Below are positions 39,888-47,846 of a stretch of 64,000 bases of DNA, in pieces. The notes beneath the pieces were generated by a model. That model was not told where the DNA came from and did no database searches. It saw only the letters and a program-made list of their open reading frames with translations. Location of the stretch: contig NZ_JRLB01000042.1 of NCBI RefSeq assembly GCF_000764495.1, positions 26,060-90,059 of the forward strand. Direction: 5' to 3'. Within the stretch, counting starts at the first letter, position 1. The number at the start of each line of letters is the position of its first letter. The translations under genes and the position numbers were made by a program. Source of the stretch: Nitrincola sp. A-D6. Lineage in GTDB: Bacteria > Pseudomonadota > Gammaproteobacteria > Pseudomonadales > Balneatricaceae.

Positions 39888-40067
39888 TCAACTCCTTAGC
39901 AGGTCTTCAAAGCAATCTTCAAGGCGGTAGACACAGGTCATGCTACTAGGCAAGTCAGCTCCCCTAAGCAGCTCAACACAGAACAGGAATTGTTCGCGCT
40001 CTGCTTGCCATGCCTTAGCGTTTTCAAGCGTCACTAATGGCTTTATTTCCTGGCTTAACGTGTTCAT
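39888..40067 (-). CDS. Small protein (59 residues), unknown
   Basis: A 60-codon frame starting MNTLSQEIKPLVTLENAKAW, probably helical and acidic, with CVYRLEDCFEDLLRS at the end. It begins directly after the stop of the 28-residue frame (TAG-ATG) and is followed one base later by the 30-residue frame. It looks like one of a string of translationally coupled phage-type small genes. Confidence 0.55.
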   Translation of the reverse strand: MNTLSQEIKPLVTLENAKAWQAEREQFLFCVELLRGADLPSSMTCVYRLEDCFEDLLRS

Positions 40068-40154
40068 CTATTCGCCTGCTATTATTGATTGACCGATTTT
40101 GTAAGTCCCGTAAAGGCAGGGGCAAAGCACAAAGATAATCCAGAAGAGAAGCAT
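40068..40154 (-). CDS. Very small hydrophobic peptide (28 residues)
   Basis: A 29-codon frame, MLLFWIIFVLCPCLYGTYK and onward, giving one likely membrane helix in the first 15 residues. Its ATG overlaps the TAA of the upstream HTH gene fragment (TAATG) and its stop abuts the next ATG. No function can be inferred; a holin-like or membrane micro-protein is possible. Confidence 0.45.
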   Translation of the reverse strand: MLLFWIIFVLCPCLYGTYKIGQSIIAGE

Positions 40155-40265
40155 TAAACTGCCCTCATGTAACGCTTCAGGGTTTCAACGTGCATTTCAA
40201 AGTGGTCAGCTATGGCCTGAAGTTCATAGCCTAGTGCATACCACTTCCGAGCAATGTTTATTTCA
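40154..40265 (-). pseudogene. 3' end of an HTH gene cut by the IS21 element
   Basis: The last 36 codons of a gene remain: EINIARKWYALGYELQAIAD then HFEMHVETLKRYMRAV, a helix-turn-helix of the resolvase or terminase-small-subunit kind. At 40266 the frame passes into the left end of the IS21 element, so the natural 5' part is missing. An open frame continues into IS sequence up to 40360 but those residues are IS-derived. Confidence 0.7.
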
Positions 40266-40362
40266 TGCGTATTCCAGACCAAGGTTGCCACTGATTCCAG
40301 ACGAAGCCTGCCATCCATTCCACGCGAAAGCTGCCACTGATTCCACAGCAAAGCTGCCACCC
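40266..40362 (+). repeat. Left end repeats of the IS21 element
   Basis: Four related motifs occur in tandem: AAGGTTGCCACTGATTCC, GAAGCCTGCCATCCATTCC, GAAAGCTGCCACTGATTCC and CAAAGCTGCCACC. They are inverted relative to the right-end copies. Multiple transposase sites at each end are characteristic of IS21. Confidence 0.8.
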
Positions 40363-40472
40363 TGGCAGGCTGTCTGAATCACTTCATCCAAGCTGCACGA
40401 CGCGGGATAACTTAACGGTATTCTGTCCCTTTTCATTCGGAGATGGGTCAGATGCCAGCAAAGAGGTTATCC

Positions 40473-41996
40473 ATGCGTAAAATCAAAGAAGTTCTTCGAC
40501 TTAAATGGATTAACGGGCTGAGTAATCGGCAAATTGCGGCGACCTGTGGTATCAGCCGTCCTACTGTGAGTGAGTACCTTCGCCGTACTGCCGACGCTGG
40601 CCTGAGCTGGCCACTACCTGACGATCTGGACGACAGCCAGTTAGAGCGTAAGCTGTTTCCACCGCCACCCAATTTGCCTGCCCAACTTCGGGGTATTCCT
40701 GACTGGAGTCACATTAACTACGAAATTCGACACAATAAAAACCTGACCCTGTTCTTGTTATGGCAGGAATATCGGCAATCAAATCCAGAGGGTTATCAGT
40801 ACAGTTGGTTCTGCGAGCACTATAGAGATTGGCAAAGCAAGCTGGATTGGGTGATGCGTCAGGATCATCGGGCAGGAGAAAAACTGTTCGTGGACTATGC
40901 AGGCCAGACAGTGCCCATCATTGACCGAACCACAGGCGAAATCCATGCAGCTCAGATCTTTGTCGCCGTGCTGGGTGCTTCAAATTACACCTATGCAGAG
41001 GCCACTTGGAGCCAAACACTACCGGACTGGATTGGTTCTCATATCCGGACGTTTGCATTCCTGGGCGGCGTACCAGAACTCGTGGTACCGGATAATTTGA
41101 AATCTGGCGTCAACAAAGCACATCGTTACGAGCCTGACCTTAACCCAACCTATCAAGATATGGCGTCCCACTATGGCGTTGCTATTGTGCCGACGCGTGT
41201 TCGCAAACCGCGTGACAAAGCTAAAGTCGAAGGCGGTGTGCTGATTGTAGAGCGCTGGATACTGGCAGCGCTACGTCACCGACAGCACTTCTCTCTGGGG
41301 CAGTTGAATGCGACCATCCGAGAACTGCTGAAGAAGCTCAATGCACGCCCCTTTCGAAAGCTACCCGGTTGTAGAGCCGAGCACTTCGAGCAGTTGGATA
41401 AACCTGCATTACAGCCCTTGCCAGCTGAGCACTACGTCTATGCTGAGTGGAAAAAGGCTCGGGTCAACATAGACTACCACGTAGCCGTAGAAGGTCATTA
41501 CTACTCAGTCCCCTACACCCTGATCAAGAAAGAGGTACAGGTACGACTCACCCACAATACCCTTGAGTGCTTTTATAAGGGTAACCGCATCGCGAGCCAT
41601 TGCCGTTCTGATCAAAAAGGACGACACACCACGGTACCTGCGCATATGCCTGAATCCCATCGCCAAGCCGGTGAGTGGACATCAGAGCGTTTGATCTCTT
41701 GGGCAACCAATACGGGACCTGGAACTGAATCTCTCATCCGCAAAGCCTTAAGTGCTCGCAAGCACCCACAACAAGCATTCCGCTCATGTTTAGGCATTCT
41801 ACGTCTTGGAAAAGCCTATGGAGATGAGCGCTTAGAAGCTGCTTGCCGACGTGCACTCCTACTGGGAAGCTGCCGTTACAAGAGTATCGAGTCTATCCTC
41901 AAGCACCGTCTAGATGAGCTGCCGTTAGAAGAGCAACAAGAGCTGGCTTTACCCGATACACACGACAATATCCGTGGCCCAGCCTATTACAATTAA
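40473..41996 (+). CDS. istA: IS21-family transposase IstA
   Basis: About 507 residues. The N-terminal HTH is GLSNRQIAATCGISRPTVSE. The DDE catalytic core shows KLFVDYAGQTVPI, VPDNLKSGVNKA and the KAKVEGGVLIVERWI glutamate, and a C-terminal basic domain follows. The ATG at 40473 has AAGAGG six bases upstream; another in-frame ATG at 40443 (ten codons earlier) is also possible. It is followed by istB after 11 bp. It appears intact. Confidence 0.93.
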   Translation: MRKIKEVLRLKWINGLSNRQIAATCGISRPTVSEYLRRTADAGLSWPLPDDLDDSQLERKLFPPPPNLPAQLRGIPDWSHINYEIRHNKNLTLFLLWQEYRQSNPEGYQYSWFCEHYRDWQSKLDWVMRQDHRAGEKLFVDYAGQTVPIIDRTTGEIHAAQIFVAVLGASNYTYAEATWSQTLPDWIGSHIRTFAFLGGVPELVVPDNLKSGVNKAHRYEPDLNPTYQDMASHYGVAIVPTRVRKPRDKAKVEGGVLIVERWILAALRHRQHFSLGQLNATIRELLKKLNARPFRKLPGCRAEHFEQLDKPALQPLPAEHYVYAEWKKARVNIDYHVAVEGHYYSVPYTLIKKEVQVRLTHNTLECFYKGNRIASHCRSDQKGRHTTVPAHMPESHRQAGEWTSERLISWATNTGPGTESLIRKALSARKHPQQAFRSCLGILRLGKAYGDERLEAACRRALLLGSCRYKSIESILKHRLDELPLEEQQELALPDTHDNIRGPAYYN

Positions 41997-42007
41997 AGGA
42001 ATCTGAC

Positions 42008-42757
42008 ATGCTTAAACATCCTACTCTAGATAAGCTCCATAGCCTTAAACTCACCGGTATGGCTGCTGCATTCACTGACCAATCGTCAGCACCTGACATC
42101 AATGAATTGAGCTTTGAAGAGCGCCTTGGTCTGATGGTTGATCGTGAGATGACCGAACGAGACAACCGGCGTATGACGACTCGGCTGCGCCAAGCGAAGC
42201 TGAAACATAACGCTGCATTAGAGGATATAGACTACCGCGCTGCACGTGGTCTAGATAAAGGACTCGTCCAATCATTAGCCGCGTGCCAATGGGTAAAGGA
42301 GCATCTTAACGTGCTGATCACGGGGCCAACTGGGGTAGGAAAAACCTGGTTAGCCTGCGCGCTGGCACACAAAGCATGCCGCGAAGGATATACCGCACAA
42401 TACGTGCGCCTGACTCATCTACTGCGGGAGATGACGATTGCTAAAGGCGATGGCCAGTATCCCAAGCTTCTAGCCAATCTTGCCAAAGTTGATGTGTTAA
42501 TCCTGGATGACTGGGGACTCATGAAGCTGAGTGCTGAGAACAGAAGAGACTTGCTTGAGGTACTTGAGGATAGGCATGGTCGGCGTGCAACCATAGCTAC
42601 CAGCCAACTCCCAATAGAGCAGTGGCATGATGTTATAGGTGATGCAACGCTTGCTGATGCGATCCTTGATAGGCTTGTACACAATGCTTACAAGATTAAT
42701 CTCAGAGGGGAATCGATGAGAAAACGACAATCAAAGTTGACGCCGTCCCTTACTTAA
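42008..42757 (+). CDS. istB: IS21-family helper ATPase IstB
   Basis: A 249-residue AAA+ ATPase of the IstB/DnaC type: Walker A ITGPTGVGKTWLACALAH near residue 99 and Walker B DVLILDDWGL near residue 163, with the N-terminal MLKHPTLDKLHSLKL typical of IS21 helpers. It directs IstA to target DNA. Complete and in frame. Confidence 0.94.
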   Translation: MLKHPTLDKLHSLKLTGMAAAFTDQSSAPDINELSFEERLGLMVDREMTERDNRRMTTRLRQAKLKHNAALEDIDYRAARGLDKGLVQSLAACQWVKEHLNVLITGPTGVGKTWLACALAHKACREGYTAQYVRLTHLLREMTIAKGDGQYPKLLANLAKVDVLILDDWGLMKLSAENRRDLLEVLEDRHGRRATIATSQLPIEQWHDVIGDATLADAILDRLVHNAYKINLRGESMRKRQSKLTPSLT

Positions 42758-42793
42758 GAGTATCAATAAAACACCCGTGTCGCTGCGCTCCGA

Positions 42794-42866
42794 TGGGTGG
42801 CAGCTTTGCCTGGTCCGGGTGGCAGGCTTCACGTGGAATGGGTGGCAATCTTCAGCGGTTTACGCA
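42794..42866 (+). repeat. Right end repeats of the IS21 element
   Basis: Three motifs (GGTGGCAGCTTTG, GGTGGCAGGCTTCACGTGG and GGTGGCAATCTTC) run to the terminal TACGCA. They are the inverted counterparts of the left-end motifs. Confidence 0.8.
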
Positions 42867-42912
42867 TACTAAGCTGCAATACAGTCACTTCAGCGGGTGT
42901 ATCTGCGCTCAT
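42867..42912 (-). pseudogene. hipA: 5' end of hipA cut by the IS21 element
   Basis: An ATG at 42912 overlaps the hipB stop (ATGA) and opens a frame MSADTPAEVTVLQLS that stops being native where the IS21 right end begins at 42866. The position after hipB and the start pattern fit HipA, the Ser/Thr kinase toxin of the hipBA module. Only 15 codons remain, so no toxin can be made from this copy. Confidence 0.65.
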
Positions 42913-43214
42913 TCGTTATCTCCCAGTAATCCCTGCCACGGGTCATCGGCGAATGAGGGGTTGTTTTCCTTGACTGCCTGGCTTGGTTCGTCAGCCAGTA
43001 CAGCTAATACCGCATGGAGTTTTTCTTCTGGGATCAACAGCAGTTCACTTTTAAGTCCCTTCGCGATTAACTCAAGCGTATCGAGCCGAGGATTGCCCTT
43101 GGACTCAGTTCTTTGATATTGCTGACGTGATATCCCAATCCGCAGCAGCATATCCTGCTGCTTCAGTGCCAGCGCTAAACGTCGCTGTTTGATCTGTTCG
43201 AGTAGTGACTGCAT
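42909..43214 (-). CDS. hipB: HipB-like antitoxin / XRE-family regulator
   Basis: A 101-residue protein with an XRE helix-turn-helix (ALALKQQDMLLRIGISRQQYQ, RLDTLELIAKGL) and the C-terminal DDPWQGLLGDNE tail seen in many HipB proteins. In intact modules HipB neutralises the kinase HipA and represses its own operon. Here hipA is destroyed by the IS, leaving an orphan antitoxin or regulator. A palindromic site in its promoter region supports autoregulation. Confidence 0.78.
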   Translation of the reverse strand: MQSLLEQIKQRRLALALKQQDMLLRIGISRQQYQRTESKGNPRLDTLELIAKGLKSELLLIPEEKLHAVLAVLADEPSQAVKENNPSFADDPWQGLLGDNE

Positions 43215-43246
43215 AATGAAACTTATATATTGCTATTAATCAATAA

Positions 43247-43262
43247 GAAACATATTAGTTTC
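43247..43262. promoter_or_regulatory. Candidate HipB operator
   Basis: GAAAC-ATATTA-GTTTC is a 5+5 palindrome 33 bp upstream of hipB, in an AT-rich stretch likely to contain its promoter. Known HipB operators are short inverted repeats with an 8-base spacer, so this is similar but not identical in form. Confidence 0.45.
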
Positions 43263-43311
43263 CTTTTTGTGATTAGGCAATTTATATATTTCTTTCTATG
43301 ACGGTCTCCTA

Positions 43312-43475
43312 GGAGGCTGTCCGAGAATAGCGACCGTAGCGAGGGAAAGACCGTTTTGAGGCAGTTTTTGAGCTATTTTGAGGCGAATAGTGGTTCTATT
43401 TAACGAAAAATAGCTCAAAAAAAATGACCAAAACGGCTTTTCCGCAGTAGGTCAGTCTATTCTCGGACAGCCTCC
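43312..43475. mobile_element. MITE-like 164-bp palindromic element
   Basis: It is bounded by perfect 19-bp inverted repeats (GGAGGCTGTCCGAGAATAG and its complement). The interior is also largely self-complementary: TTTTTGAGCTATTTT pairs with AAAATAGCTCAAAAA, and CCGTTTTG pairs with CAAAACGG. It has no coding capacity. It is therefore a non-autonomous miniature element. The flanks (CCTA and ATAC) show no clear target duplication. It ends 27 bp before the potF ATG. Confidence 0.8.
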
Positions 43476-43502
43476 ATACTTACTCAAGTATGAGGTGCTC
43501 AG

Positions 43503-44606
43503 ATGATCAGATCTTTTGCAAAAACCGCGCTTGTTACCGCCATGGCCTGCGCTCTAGGCGCCACGGCGGCGAATGCCAATGAAGTTCGCGTGTACAACTG
43601 GTCAGACTACATTGCCGAAGATACGCTGGAGAAGTTTACCGCTGAAACCAGCATCAATGTAATCTATGACGTGTTTGACAGTAACGAAGTCCTGGAAGCT
43701 GCCCTGTTATCCGGTCGCTCAGGCTATGACCTGGTGGTTCCCTCAAACCACTATCTGACCAAGCAGATCAGCGCGGGGGCTTTTGTTGAGCTGGATCACA
43801 GTAAATTGACTAACCTGGGCAATCTAAGTCCTGAGCTTATGCGTAATCTGGAAGATGTAGACCCAGGTAGTCGCTTCTCTGTGCCCTATCTGTGGGGTAC
43901 CAATGGCTATGGCTATAACGAAGGCCGTATACAGGAAATTCTCGGTGATGATGCCCCCGTAGATTCCTGGGCATTGATGTTTGATCCTGAGGTGACAGCC
44001 AAGCTGGCCGAAGCCGGATGTGGTATCAGTATGCTGGATTCCGGTGACGAAATGTTGCCTGCGGCTCTGGCCTATCTTGGTTTGAACCCCAATAGCAATG
44101 ATGCTGATGATTTCGCCCGTGCAGCCGAAGTAATCAGTGCTGTTCAGCCACATATTACTTACTTCCATTCCTCACGTTATATTTCCGATCTGGCTAACGG
44201 CGAAATCTGTGTCGGTGCCGGTTACTCCGGTGATATTTTGCAAGCGGCTGATCGTGCTGACGAAGCGGACAACGGCAATGTTATTGTCTATACCATCCCC
44301 AAGGAAGGTGCGGCACTGTGGTTCGATATGCTGGCTATTCCTGATGGCGCCCCGAATGTAGACAATGCGCATGCTTTGATTAACTTTCTGCTGAAGCCGG
44401 AAATTATTGGCGATATCACCAACTATGTCTGGTATGCCAACCCTAACGCGGCGGCTGATGAGTTTGTGGATGAGGATATTCTTAACGACCCATCTATCTA
44501 CCCGACAGCTGAAGTCAAAGAACACCTGTTCATCGCCAAAGAACGCCCGCTGGATGCCCAGCGTATCGTTACGCGTACCTGGAACCGGGTTAAGTCTGGA
44601 CGTTAA
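43503..44606 (+). CDS. potF: Putrescine/polyamine-binding periplasmic protein (PotF/SpuD type)
   Basis: A 367-residue solute-binding protein with a signal peptide (about residues 1-25, ending ANAN-E) and the PotD/PotF fold: EVRVYNWSDYIAEDTLEKF, VIYDVFDSNEVLEA, YDLVVPSNHYL. It binds putrescine or related polyamines for the ABC importer encoded next. The MITE ends 27 bp upstream, so the native promoter has been displaced or lies beyond it. A stem-loop follows the gene. Confidence 0.93.
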   Translation: MIRSFAKTALVTAMACALGATAANANEVRVYNWSDYIAEDTLEKFTAETSINVIYDVFDSNEVLEAALLSGRSGYDLVVPSNHYLTKQISAGAFVELDHSKLTNLGNLSPELMRNLEDVDPGSRFSVPYLWGTNGYGYNEGRIQEILGDDAPVDSWALMFDPEVTAKLAEAGCGISMLDSGDEMLPAALAYLGLNPNSNDADDFARAAEVISAVQPHITYFHSSRYISDLANGEICVGAGYSGDILQAADRADEADNGNVIVYTIPKEGAALWFDMLAIPDGAPNVDNAHALINFLLKPEIIGDITNYVWYANPNAAADEFVDEDILNDPSIYPTAEVKEHLFIAKERPLDAQRIVTRTWNRVKSGR

Positions 44607-44613
44607 TAGCACA

Positions 44614-44645
44614 CTGGCTGTCGACTTGGGTCGGTAGCCAGCTTT
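44614..44645 (+). terminator. Attenuator-type hairpin between potF and potG
   Basis: CTGGCT-GT-CGAC and GTCG-GT-AGCCAG pair around a short loop and are followed by CTTTTAG. A partial terminator here would leave more binding protein than transporter, as is usual in ABC operons. Confidence 0.6.
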
Positions 44646-44673
44646 TAGTTGCACATGATTGGAGGGCTTACGC

Positions 44674-45813
44674 ATGCCGAGTGGCTCAAATGCTGTGAAG
44701 AAACCACTGGAGACTGAAGCCGCGACTGAGGTGCTGTTGCAAATACAGGGTGTGAGTAAGTATTTTGATGATGTGCTGGCGGTGGATAATGTCAGCCTGG
44801 ACATTACCCGAGGTGAAATTTTTGCACTGCTAGGCGGTTCCGGTTCCGGTAAATCCACCCTGCTACGTATTCTGGCGGGCTTTGAAAAGCCCGGTGAAGG
44901 GCGCATTATCCTGGATGGCATAGATATTACCGACCTGCCACCCTATGAGCGTCCGATTAATATGATGTTTCAGTCCTATGCCCTGTTCCCGCACATGACC
45001 GTGGAGCAGAATATCGCCTTTGGCCTGAAACAGGACAAGATTCCCAAAGCTGAAGTGAATCAGCGTGTGGCGGAGATGCTACGGCTGGTAAAAATGGATA
45101 AGTATGCCAAGCGCCGACCGGCGCAGTTATCCGGCGGGCAGCGCCAACGTGTTGCCCTGGCCCGGTCTTTAGCCAAGCGGCCCAAGCTGTTGTTGCTGGA
45201 TGAGCCTATGGGGGCGCTGGATAAAAAACTGCGTACTGAAATGCAGCTGGAAGTGGTGGATATCCTGGAGAAAGTGGGTGTGACCTGTGTGCTGGTGACC
45301 CATGATCAGGAAGAAGCCATGACCATGGCCAGCCGCATCGCGATTATGTCGGAAGGCTGGATTGCGCAGATAGGTTCCCCCATCGATATTTACGAGAGTC
45401 CTAATAGCCGGATGATTGCTGAGTTTATTGGGTCTGTGAATATATTTGAGTGCCGTATCCAGGAAGACGAAACTGATAGCCTCACCCTGTCCTGTGCGGA
45501 ACTGGATCAACCTGTCTATATCGGTCATGGGGTTAGCACCCGTGCAGAAAGTGAACGGGCTATGGTGGCGCTGCGACCGGAAAAAACCCTGATCAGTCGC
45601 GATCAGCCTGATTCAGACTATAATTGGTGCTCTGGTAAGGTACATGACATTGCCTATTTAGGCGGTTTTTCGGTCTACTATGTCCAGTTGCCATCAGGCA
45701 GAATCATTCAGGCCAGCATTGCTAACACTGAGCGACGCGGTGATCGACCCACCTGGGAAGACTCCGTATTTGTCAGTTGGGATGATTCCAGTCCAGTTGT
45801 GCTCTGGGATTAA
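44674..45813 (+). CDS. potG: Polyamine ABC transporter ATP-binding protein PotG
   Basis: A 379-residue ATPase: Walker A LLGGSGSGKSTLLRI, signature LSGGQRQRVALARSL, Walker B LLLLDEPMGALD, H-loop VLVTHDQEEA, then the C-terminal TOBE domain. The ATG at 44674 has GGAGGG seven bases upstream; a TTG 15 bases earlier is rejected. Sits between potF and potH. Confidence 0.95.
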   Translation: MPSGSNAVKKPLETEAATEVLLQIQGVSKYFDDVLAVDNVSLDITRGEIFALLGGSGSGKSTLLRILAGFEKPGEGRIILDGIDITDLPPYERPINMMFQSYALFPHMTVEQNIAFGLKQDKIPKAEVNQRVAEMLRLVKMDKYAKRRPAQLSGGQRQRVALARSLAKRPKLLLLDEPMGALDKKLRTEMQLEVVDILEKVGVTCVLVTHDQEEAMTMASRIAIMSEGWIAQIGSPIDIYESPNSRMIAEFIGSVNIFECRIQEDETDSLTLSCAELDQPVYIGHGVSTRAESERAMVALRPEKTLISRDQPDSDYNWCSGKVHDIAYLGGFSVYYVQLPSGRIIQASIANTERRGDRPTWEDSVFVSWDDSSPVVLWD

Positions 45814-45835
45814 GTAGTATGCGCGGAGGCTTAGT

Positions 45836-46741
45836 ATGCTGAACAAGATCCGACAAGCGTTACCCGGTGGCCGGTTTTTGGTTTTCGGCATACCCTTTAT
45901 CTGGCTGTTGTTGTTTTTTCTGCTGCCCTTTGCGCTGGTGTTAAAAATCAGTTTTTCGTCGGCAATGATCGCTATTCCGCCCTATCAACCAGTGTTTAGC
46001 TATATCGACCAGACTATCTCTGTTGTGTTGAATCTGGGCAACTATATTTTCCTGGCGTCAGACAGTCTTTACGTATCCGCTTATATCGGTTCTTTGAAAA
46101 TAGCTTTTATTTCGACACTCTTGTGCCTGTTGCTGGGCTATCCGATGGCCTATGCCATGGCGCGTGCACCCCTGCAGTGGCAGTTGGTTCTGCTGTTGCT
46201 GATTATGCTGCCTTCCTGGACCTCCTTCCTGATTCGTGTGTATGCCTGGATGGGTATCCTGAGCAATCAGGGGTTGCTGAATAATTTTCTGCTATGGCTC
46301 GGGGTAATTAACGAGCCGCTCAGGATGATGAACACCAACTTTGCTGTGGTCATCGGTATTGTCTATGCCTACCTGCCATTTATGATTTTGCCCCTCTATG
46401 CCAATCTGGTGAAAATGGATGCCAGCTTGCTTGAAGCGGCTTCAGACCTTGGTTCGCGCAAGATCAATACCTTCTGGCGAGTCACTTTGCCCTTGTCGAA
46501 AGGTGGGATCATCGCCGGTTCCATGCTGGTGTTTATTCCCGCAGTGGGTGAATTCGTAATCCCAGAGCTACTCGGTGGCCCGAATACATTGATGATCGGT
46601 AAGGTGCTGTGGGAGGAGTTCTTTAATAACCGCGACTGGCCTGTAGCCTCCGCGCTGGCAGTTATCATGCTGGGATTGCTGATCATACCCATTATTCTTT
46701 TCCACCGTTATCAGTCCAGGGAGATGGAAAAGAATGGCTAG
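45836..46741 (+). CDS. potH: Polyamine ABC transporter permease PotH
   Basis: A 301-residue inner-membrane permease with about six membrane segments and the EAA loop LLEAASDLGSRKINTFWRV that contacts the ATPase. FVIPELLGGPNTLMIG is typical of PotB/PotH. Its last 8 bp overlap the start of potI. Confidence 0.94.
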   Translation: MLNKIRQALPGGRFLVFGIPFIWLLLFFLLPFALVLKISFSSAMIAIPPYQPVFSYIDQTISVVLNLGNYIFLASDSLYVSAYIGSLKIAFISTLLCLLLGYPMAYAMARAPLQWQLVLLLLIMLPSWTSFLIRVYAWMGILSNQGLLNNFLLWLGVINEPLRMMNTNFAVVIGIVYAYLPFMILPLYANLVKMDASLLEAASDLGSRKINTFWRVTLPLSKGGIIAGSMLVFIPAVGEFVIPELLGGPNTLMIGKVLWEEFFNNRDWPVASALAVIMLGLLIIPIILFHRYQSREMEKNG

Positions 46742-47569
46742 GTTAAGAAATCTCAGCTTCTCCAAAGTCATGCTGGTGGTGGGATTGCTATTTTTGTATA
46801 TCCCCATGGCTATTTTAATATTTTATTCGTTTAACTCATCACGGCTGGTGACCGTCTGGCTGGTTTCTCAACGCAATGGTATATAGAACTCTTCCGTGAT
46901 CAACAGTTGTTATCAGCCGTGTGGATGAGTCTCAGAATTGCTTTTTATTCAGCCACCATGGCGGTGTGTATCGGAACCCTTGCTGCCATGGTAATGACGC
47001 GCTTTAATCGTTTTCGTGGACGAACCATGTTGTCGAGTATGATTACAGCACCGCTGGTAATGCCCGAAGTGATTACAGGCCTTTCGCTGTTACTGCTGTT
47101 TGTGCATATGGCGCAGATTATCGGTTGGCCAACTGATCGTGGCATGGTGACTATCTGGATAGCGCACACGACTTTTTGCAGTGCTTATGTAGCTGTGGTG
47201 GTGTCATCGCGCCTGCGCGAGCTGGATATGTCCATAGAAGAAGCCGCCCTGGATCTCGGGGCGACACCTTTTAAAACCTTCTTTCTGATTACGATCCCGA
47301 TCATTACCCCGGCACTGATCTCTGGTTGGTTGCTGGCTTTTACCCTGTCCCTGGATGACCTGGTGATTGCCAGCTTTGTCTCAGGGCCAGGTGCCACCAC
47401 CCTGCCCATGGTGGTTTTTTCATCGGTCAGGCTCGGTGTGTCACCGAAGATCAACGCTTTAGCGACCTTGATTATTCTGGCTGTCTCTGTGATTGCCTTT
47501 ATTGCCTGGTACCTGATGCGGCGAGCCGAAGAGAAGCGTCGCCGTCCATTACCTGAGTCGGTGGAATAG
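46734..47569 (+). CDS. potI: Polyamine ABC transporter permease PotI, with one frameshift
   Basis: Reconstructed at 278 residues. The N-terminus (MLVVGLLFLYIPMAILIFYS, FNSSRLVTVW) and the main part with EEAALDLGATPFKTFFLITI and SLDDLVIASFVSGPGATTLP match PotI. The frame is lost at 46858-46859, where TGGCTGG stands for TGGGCTGG; the restored bridge reads A-G-F-S-T-Q-W-Y-I-E-L-F. The ATG at 46734 overlaps potH. Confidence 0.92.
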
Positions 47570-47570
47570 T

Positions 47571-47846
47571 TTATTTTTCAGTGGGTGGAACATAGCCCTC
47601 GGCTTGTTCATACTCTTCACCGGCAAAAAACTTTTCCATCTGCTCCTGCAGAAATTTCCGACTTGCCGGGTCCATCATGTTCAGGTGTTTTTCATTGATC
47701 AGCATAGTCTGATGTTCAGTCCATGCCTGCCATGCCTGTTTGGAAATGGTTTCATAAATATTTTGGCCTGTCGGGCCTGGATAGGGTGGCTTATCTAAGC
47801 CTTCCAACTCTTGCTTATACTTGCGACAGAAAACACTACGACTCAT
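47571..47846 (-). CDS. yggX: Fe(2+)-trafficking protein YggX
   Basis: A 91-residue protein starting [20 protein letters not shown], with the single conserved cysteine at position 7 and the [19 protein letters not shown] helix. YggX protects Fe-S clusters against oxidative damage. It overlaps the mutY stop by 11 bp; mutY-yggX is a widely conserved pair. An upstream in-frame extension to 47930 lies inside mutY and is rejected. Confidence 0.94.
   Translation of the reverse strand: MSRSVFCRKYKQELEGLDKPPYPGPTGQNIYETISKQAWQAWTEHQTMLINEKHLNMMDPASRKFLQEQMEKFFAGEEYEQAEGYVPPTEK

Larger units (their letters stand above)
40266..42866 (+). mobile_element. IS21-family insertion sequence
   Basis: A 2601-bp element with IstA- and IstB-type genes on the plus strand. 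Its ends are TGCGTA and TACGCA, the TG...CA termini of the family, and each end holds repeated motifs around GCTGCCAC (left) or GTGGCAGC (right). Flanking bases (TTTCA left, TACTA right) do not match, so no target-site duplication is visible. The left end lies in an HTH gene and the right end in hipA, which indicates rearrangement after insertion. Confidence 0.85.

Noticed and set aside
37565..40265. A prophage
   Set aside because: Only an integrase, a regulator and very small genes are present; no capsid, tail, terminase or lysis genes were seen.
40258..42874. Target-site duplication of the IS21 element
   Set aside because: The bases flanking the two ends (TTTCA and TACTA) do not match over four to eight positions.
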